From Rhizomys pruinosus (Eukaryota; Chordata; Mammalia; Rodentia; Spalacidae): 64,000 bases of DNA. Both the position numbers and the translations under genes were made by a program. Location of the stretch: contig VZQC01008874.1 of assembly GCA_009823505.1 (NCBI GenBank), forward strand, positions 488,584-552,583, given 5' to 3'. Every line of letters begins with the position of its first letter. Position 1 is the stretch's first letter. The notes beneath the pieces were generated by a model, which saw only the letters and a list, made by a program, of their open reading frames with translations, did no database searches and was not told the DNA's origin. Shown piece by piece: positions 59,994-64,000 of this stretch.

Positions 59994-60237
59994 AAAAAAA
60001 ATGAAAAGAGGTGTTTTAAATATCATCTCCAAGCAAATGAACATGCTCACCTTTGTGCTTTGATTTTTTGATAGCATTCTACAAGGGAAGAGATGGTTTC
60101 AAGATTCAATAACAAGTTACATGTTTACATGTGACGATTCTCAAGTTTATATGCAGCACAAATCCTTCCAACACTAAAGAGCTTATTCATATCCAATATT
60201 TTCAAAATAAATGTATTGCTTTATGAAAAAAACTAAA

Positions 60238-60405
60238 TTTGCCAGGCATGGTAGCACATGCCTTTAATCCTAGCACTCAGAAGGCAGAGACAGGCGGATC
60301 TTTGTGAGTTCAAGGCCAGCCTGGTCTACAGAGTGAGTTCCAGGACAGCTGGGGCTACAGGGAAACCCTGTCTCAAAAAGACAAAAAAAAAAAAAAAAAA
60401 AAAAA
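60238..60405 (+). mobile_element. B1 SINE
   Basis: 'ttgccaggcatggtagcaca' to 'gaaaccctgtctcaaaaag' and a 24-base poly-A. Confidence 0.94.
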
Positions 60406-60564
60406 ACCCTAAATTAAACTAAATTTATCATTTTATGTGCAATAAAGTGCACATAAATAGGTGATTAGAAACCTCATAATATACTCACTTGTGGATGAAA
60501 CCTTGTATCTATCTTTCATTCCTTCTCCTCCCTCATATATTATTTCCAATTAGTTAATAAGACC

Positions 60565-60740
60565 AGTTGATTTTTGTAAGATTTATTTTTATTAATATCT
60601 CTATGTGTACACCTGCCTGCAAAGGCCAGAAGAAGGCGCTGTAGGCAGTTGTGAGGCAGCCAATGATGACTGGGATCCAAACTCACGTCCTCTGAAAGAG
60701 CAGCACAAGCTCTTAACTATTGAGCCATCTCTCCAGGCCC
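60565..60740 (-). mobile_element. B2/B3-type SINE
   Basis: Antisense, 'tgagccatctctccaggccc'; 'aagaccagt' at 60560 and 60742 flanks it. Confidence 0.88.
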
Positions 60741-60913
60741 AAGACCAGTGGATTTTCCAAATACACAGCTCTGTCCTCCCTCTTCTTTATTCTCCTGATC
60801 ACTTTAGTTCAACCCATCTCTCATGAGAGATTAGCAGCCTCACGTCCTTTCATCTTCACTTCCTCTAGTCTAACCTCTTCTTGCTGTCAGAGTAGCATTT
60901 CTACAAAATAAAT

Positions 60914-61075
60914 CACCAGGCATGGTGGCACATGCCTTTAATCCTAGCACTCGGGAGGCAGAGGCAGGCGGATCTTTGTGAGTTCAAGGCCAGCCTGGTC
61001 TACAGAGTGAGTTCTAGGACAGCTGGGGCTACAGGGAGACCCTGTTTCAAAAAGACCAAAAAAATACAAAATAAT
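60914..61075 (+). mobile_element. B1 SINE
   Basis: 'ccaggcatggtggcacatgc' to 'gagaccctgtttcaaaaag'. Confidence 0.94.
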
Positions 61076-61199
61076 AAAAAATAATCAAATCATCTTTCCT
61101 TTCTATTTAAAATTATTCAGTGGCTCCTTACTGCCAATAAAGTAAGATCCTTAGTACAGAAGGCTTTTCTAATAGTGGGTCCTTAAGACCATTGATCCT

Positions 61200-61735
61200 A
61201 TTATACAGCAGGCCTTGAAGAGAGGAGAATGGAACCTCAAGGGCTGGAACCGGGAGCCGTTTATTGTTCATACAGTGACCAAGGGAGAGATTTCTCTAAA
61301 GCGGGGCCCCCAAACAAACAAAAAAAGAGTTCAGCTTTTTATACTTTTTGTTTTCATGTCTCTTAGACACAAGAGCATAAATTTTTATTGTTTTTTTAAT
61401 GCTATAAAAAGATATAAAGTGGCTGGAATATTAGGGGAGAAGGGAGTCCTTGAGGACTTGAGCAGGGGACATACAGAAACACATGTCCACACAGACACCG
61501 TTCATACCTTATGCTATTACCTTATCACCACTGTTTTTCCAGCCCTGAGGCTCTTCAGCATGCTCACTGTCAGATTTTCATTATGGTTTGCACATGCTTT
61601 CCAGACACATCCCTCATCCTCCTTTCTCTCACATGAACAGCACTTTCTAGTAGTACTGAATCATATTTTGGTGCTGGAGAACACAATTCTCCCTCAAGCT
61701 CATAAACTAGTCTTTCATCTGTAGTTACAGGTTTT
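61200..61735 (-). repeat. Possible antisense LTR remnant
   Basis: On the minus strand 'gaacaataaacggctcccgg' (61246-61265) looks like an LTR polyadenylation region preceded by 'gggggccccgctttag'. The 169-codon frame on the + strand (61215-61724) has no domain. Class uncertain. Confidence 0.3.
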
Positions 61736-62202
61736 TTGTTTGTGGTGGGGGGGTTGTTTTCTTTTTTACTATTTATCCTTTTAGACCCAATAAAACAGTA
61801 ACATACAGTTGTATACTTATTTGGAATATTTTTAAATATGCTTTTCTAAGCTTCTCAATTTCTTAAGGCAAAATTAACTATGCCTTTTCTATATTCCATT
61901 GTCCTATGTAGAGATATTATAATATTTATTTTAAGCATTTTCATATATTAGCTATTCTATTACAATATATTTATAATTTTGTTTTATCATTGTCCCTAAA
62001 TATTAATCCTTCAATATTAGAGTCCCATTTGTCTTTAAATTTGAAGCATCTTATACAGTCTGGAATCTATAAAGTGAATCTTCAAAAGGTCTGTAGAATA
62101 AATAAATCAGTATGAGACGAAAGCAGAAATATCACTATTATTGTTCATTTAAACACTTTCTATCCTTAAAAAAACTATGATTAGATGTGTGATCAGATGT
62201 TT
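61736..62202. other. AT-rich single-copy stretch
   Basis: Nothing recognised. Confidence 0.45.
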
Positions 62203-62217
62203 AAAACTGTTAGTCTT

Positions 62218-62464
62218 GGGGCTGGAGAGATAGCCTAGTGGTTAAGAGCACTGACTGCTCTTGCAGAGGCCCGGGTTCAATCCCCAGCACCCATGTGGCA
62301 GCTAAGAACCGCCTGTAACTCCAATTTCAGGAGAACTCCAGTTCCAGGGGAATCCGAGGCCCTCTTCTGACCTCCGCGGCATTGGTGCAAACCTGCATGC
62401 AGACAGTACATTCATACACATGCAAAAATAAATCAAATTAAAAAAATAAAAAAGAATAATTTAA
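62218..62464 (+). mobile_element. B2-type SINE (internal-duplication subfamily)
   Basis: Exact 15-base target duplication 'aaaactgttagtctt' at 62203-62217 and 62465-62479. Doubled block present. Confidence 0.96.
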
Positions 62465-62479
62465 AAAACTGTTAGTCTT

Positions 62480-62851
62480 AAATACGATTGCTATCGTCAT
62501 ATGTTTATAGACATTCAAAACCTTACTGTTATTGTCTTCTGTTGTTTCCAGAATACAAGAGACCTCTCAACATTGTCAGGATCCTTTTGCACAACAAATC
62601 CTAACTTTGCATCATACAATATCCTTTGTACAGCATGGGAAAGTAAGAACTGGAGGGTTGGACAAAAGAAAAGCTAATTAGGCAGGAGTTGATCTTGGCT
62701 TAACTAACCTCTCTCCATGACGTAGTTAACGGGACCGCCAACACTTTATCCAGAGCCTATTTCTCAAACAGTAATTTCTAGTATTTGTTTTTTCTCTCTT
62801 TGAAAGTAAAAAACTGTTTATGTTAGATATTTTTCTTAAAAATAAAAATCT
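62480..62851. other. Single-copy stretch
   Basis: Nothing recognised. Confidence 0.4.
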
Positions 62852-63091
62852 AGGGCCTAGAGAGATGGTTCAGAAGGTAAGAGTACTGACCACTCTTGCA
62901 GAAGACCTGGGTTTGATTCCCAGCACCCACATGGCAGCTAACAACCTTCTGTAACTGGAAGTCCCAGGGGACCCAACACATTCTTCTTACCTCTGCCGGC
63001 ATTGCACAATGTGGGTACACTTACTTACATGCAAGCAATATACTCATACACTTAAAAAAAATAAAAATAAAATATAAAAAAATAAAAATCT
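62852..63091 (+). mobile_element. B2/B3-type SINE
   Basis: 'gggcctagagagatggttca' head; flanks 'aaaaataaaaatct' on both sides (62838 and 63079) are the target duplication. Confidence 0.93.
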
Positions 63092-64000
63092 CTCACCAAG
63101 AAGCTTTGATTACTTTTCCTTTATCAGCATTCTTCAAAAGTTTCCTACAAGTCTTTGATCACATATTCAAGGTCTTACTTACATTTTAAAACCCGGTTTA
63201 TCCAGCACAAGGAGATGAATTCATTGAAGTCACTATTCTTTGATTTCTTGTCATCAGTGTTAGGATTCAATACTCTCAATTATGCTTCCATCATAATTTG
63301 AATAAATAAATCCCTACTATTTGGCAAAATAAAAACAAAATGTACATTGAGTAGTTAGGGATTTTCCTAACACTTCTTAGCAATATACCAGCTGCTCCAA
63401 ACAACAAATTTTCCTTTTCTCAGTCTTATTCTCTTTTTTCCTGTCTTGAAATAAGTTTTAATAGCATTTTTAATTATTTGCAGTGTCTTTCTCAAAGCGA
63501 GTGTATTGTAAGCCTTAGTCCTCCAGCAGGGCTACAGGCCTACACCACTGTGTGTATTAATTTCCTTCCCATCTTCTGAGATAGACTTTGAAGTCTCCTT
63601 CCAGCCTTTTCTTCACACTGCTCTCTTCTGTTACAGCTCCACATTCACTGTCAATAGAATACACTGCACGTCCTGCATTTACTTTCAATCTCCTAGTCGC
63701 CCTCAGCCACATTTCCATTTACATCTCCAACCATGGTTTCATGCCCCCTTTTTTTTTTTTTTTCAGAGGTTTTGGGAAATTTTCTAAAATCTGTATATAT
63801 TTGATATGTTTCACATTCTACAGACCTTTCCCTCAAGCTGAATGTCAGTTCCACATCATCAATCAATTCTTTCTTATTTAGAATTAACCACAGAAATGCA
63901 ATTCCCTTTAGTCTTTCTTGACCTTTTGAGAGATGAGATTGTGAGCAAAATGTAGTAAGAATTTATCAGAAAATCTGCTTTACAAAATTTATTTCTTGTT
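63092..64000. other. AT-rich single-copy stretch to the window end
   Basis: No repeat family or exon recognised; poly-T at 63750-63764. Confidence 0.4.

Noticed and set aside
61215..61724. 169-codon frame, the longest in the window
   Set aside because: No recognisable domain or family and no promoter context. Overlaps a possible antisense LTR and ordinary AT-rich DNA; length is compatible with chance in 64 kb.

Overview
The window is nuclear DNA from a myomorph (mouse-like) rodent. The evidence is the dense load of 7SL-derived B1 SINEs, tRNA-derived B2/B3-type SINEs (head 'gctggagagatgg'), B4-type SINEs, Lx-type rodent L1 3' UTRs and rodent MaLR/MER-class repeats. The B2 tails differ from the mouse, rat and hamster forms I know, so I do not name a species. 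I found no intact protein-coding gene; apart from a retropseudogene, every long open frame is a shadow of repeats or microsatellites.

Bases 1 to about 17,165 are dominated by one large inverted repeat. The left arm (1-7291) reads as the reverse complement of the right arm (9963-17165) almost base for base, with paired coordinates adding to about 17,168. A 2.67-kb spacer (7292-9962) holds two head-to-tail L1 3' ends, a B2 and a B1. The match still runs at base 1, so the left arm continues outside the window. The arms carry the same nested repeats in mirror order. Their outer part is a processed HNRNPA3 pseudogene whose right-arm copy (16384-19030) is split by a B2, an L1 ORF2 piece and an L1 3' UTR. 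The B2 and the L1 piece are in both arms and so predate the duplication. The arms agree exactly over long single-copy stretches but differ by many 1-2 base indels inside SINEs, which raises an assembly or polishing question.

From about 19 to 45 kb the sequence is ordinary SINE-rich rodent DNA. It has a B4 remnant, clustered B1 and B2 copies, a 450-bp purine-rich tract, Lx L1 3' UTR fragments on both strands, MaLR/MER-like elements, one recognisable MIR, and long AT-rich single-copy stretches (28.1-30.5, 43.1-45.2 kb). Three loci hold the same dimeric SINE, a B2/tRNA half joined to a B1 at one shared junction.

From about 46.0 to 51.6 kb lies one old L1, from the ORF2 endonuclease to the ORF2 C-terminus. 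It has been split by a possible LTR, a younger Lx L1 3' UTR, B1s, B2s, a B4 and a GATA microsatellite. The final 12 kb is mostly single-copy, including a compact promoter-like cluster at 58.47-58.60 kb (GC box, inverted CCAAT, CRE palindrome, TATA box) that is either an LTR U3 or an unannotated promoter. Repeat family names are from memory of the families and have not been checked against a database.
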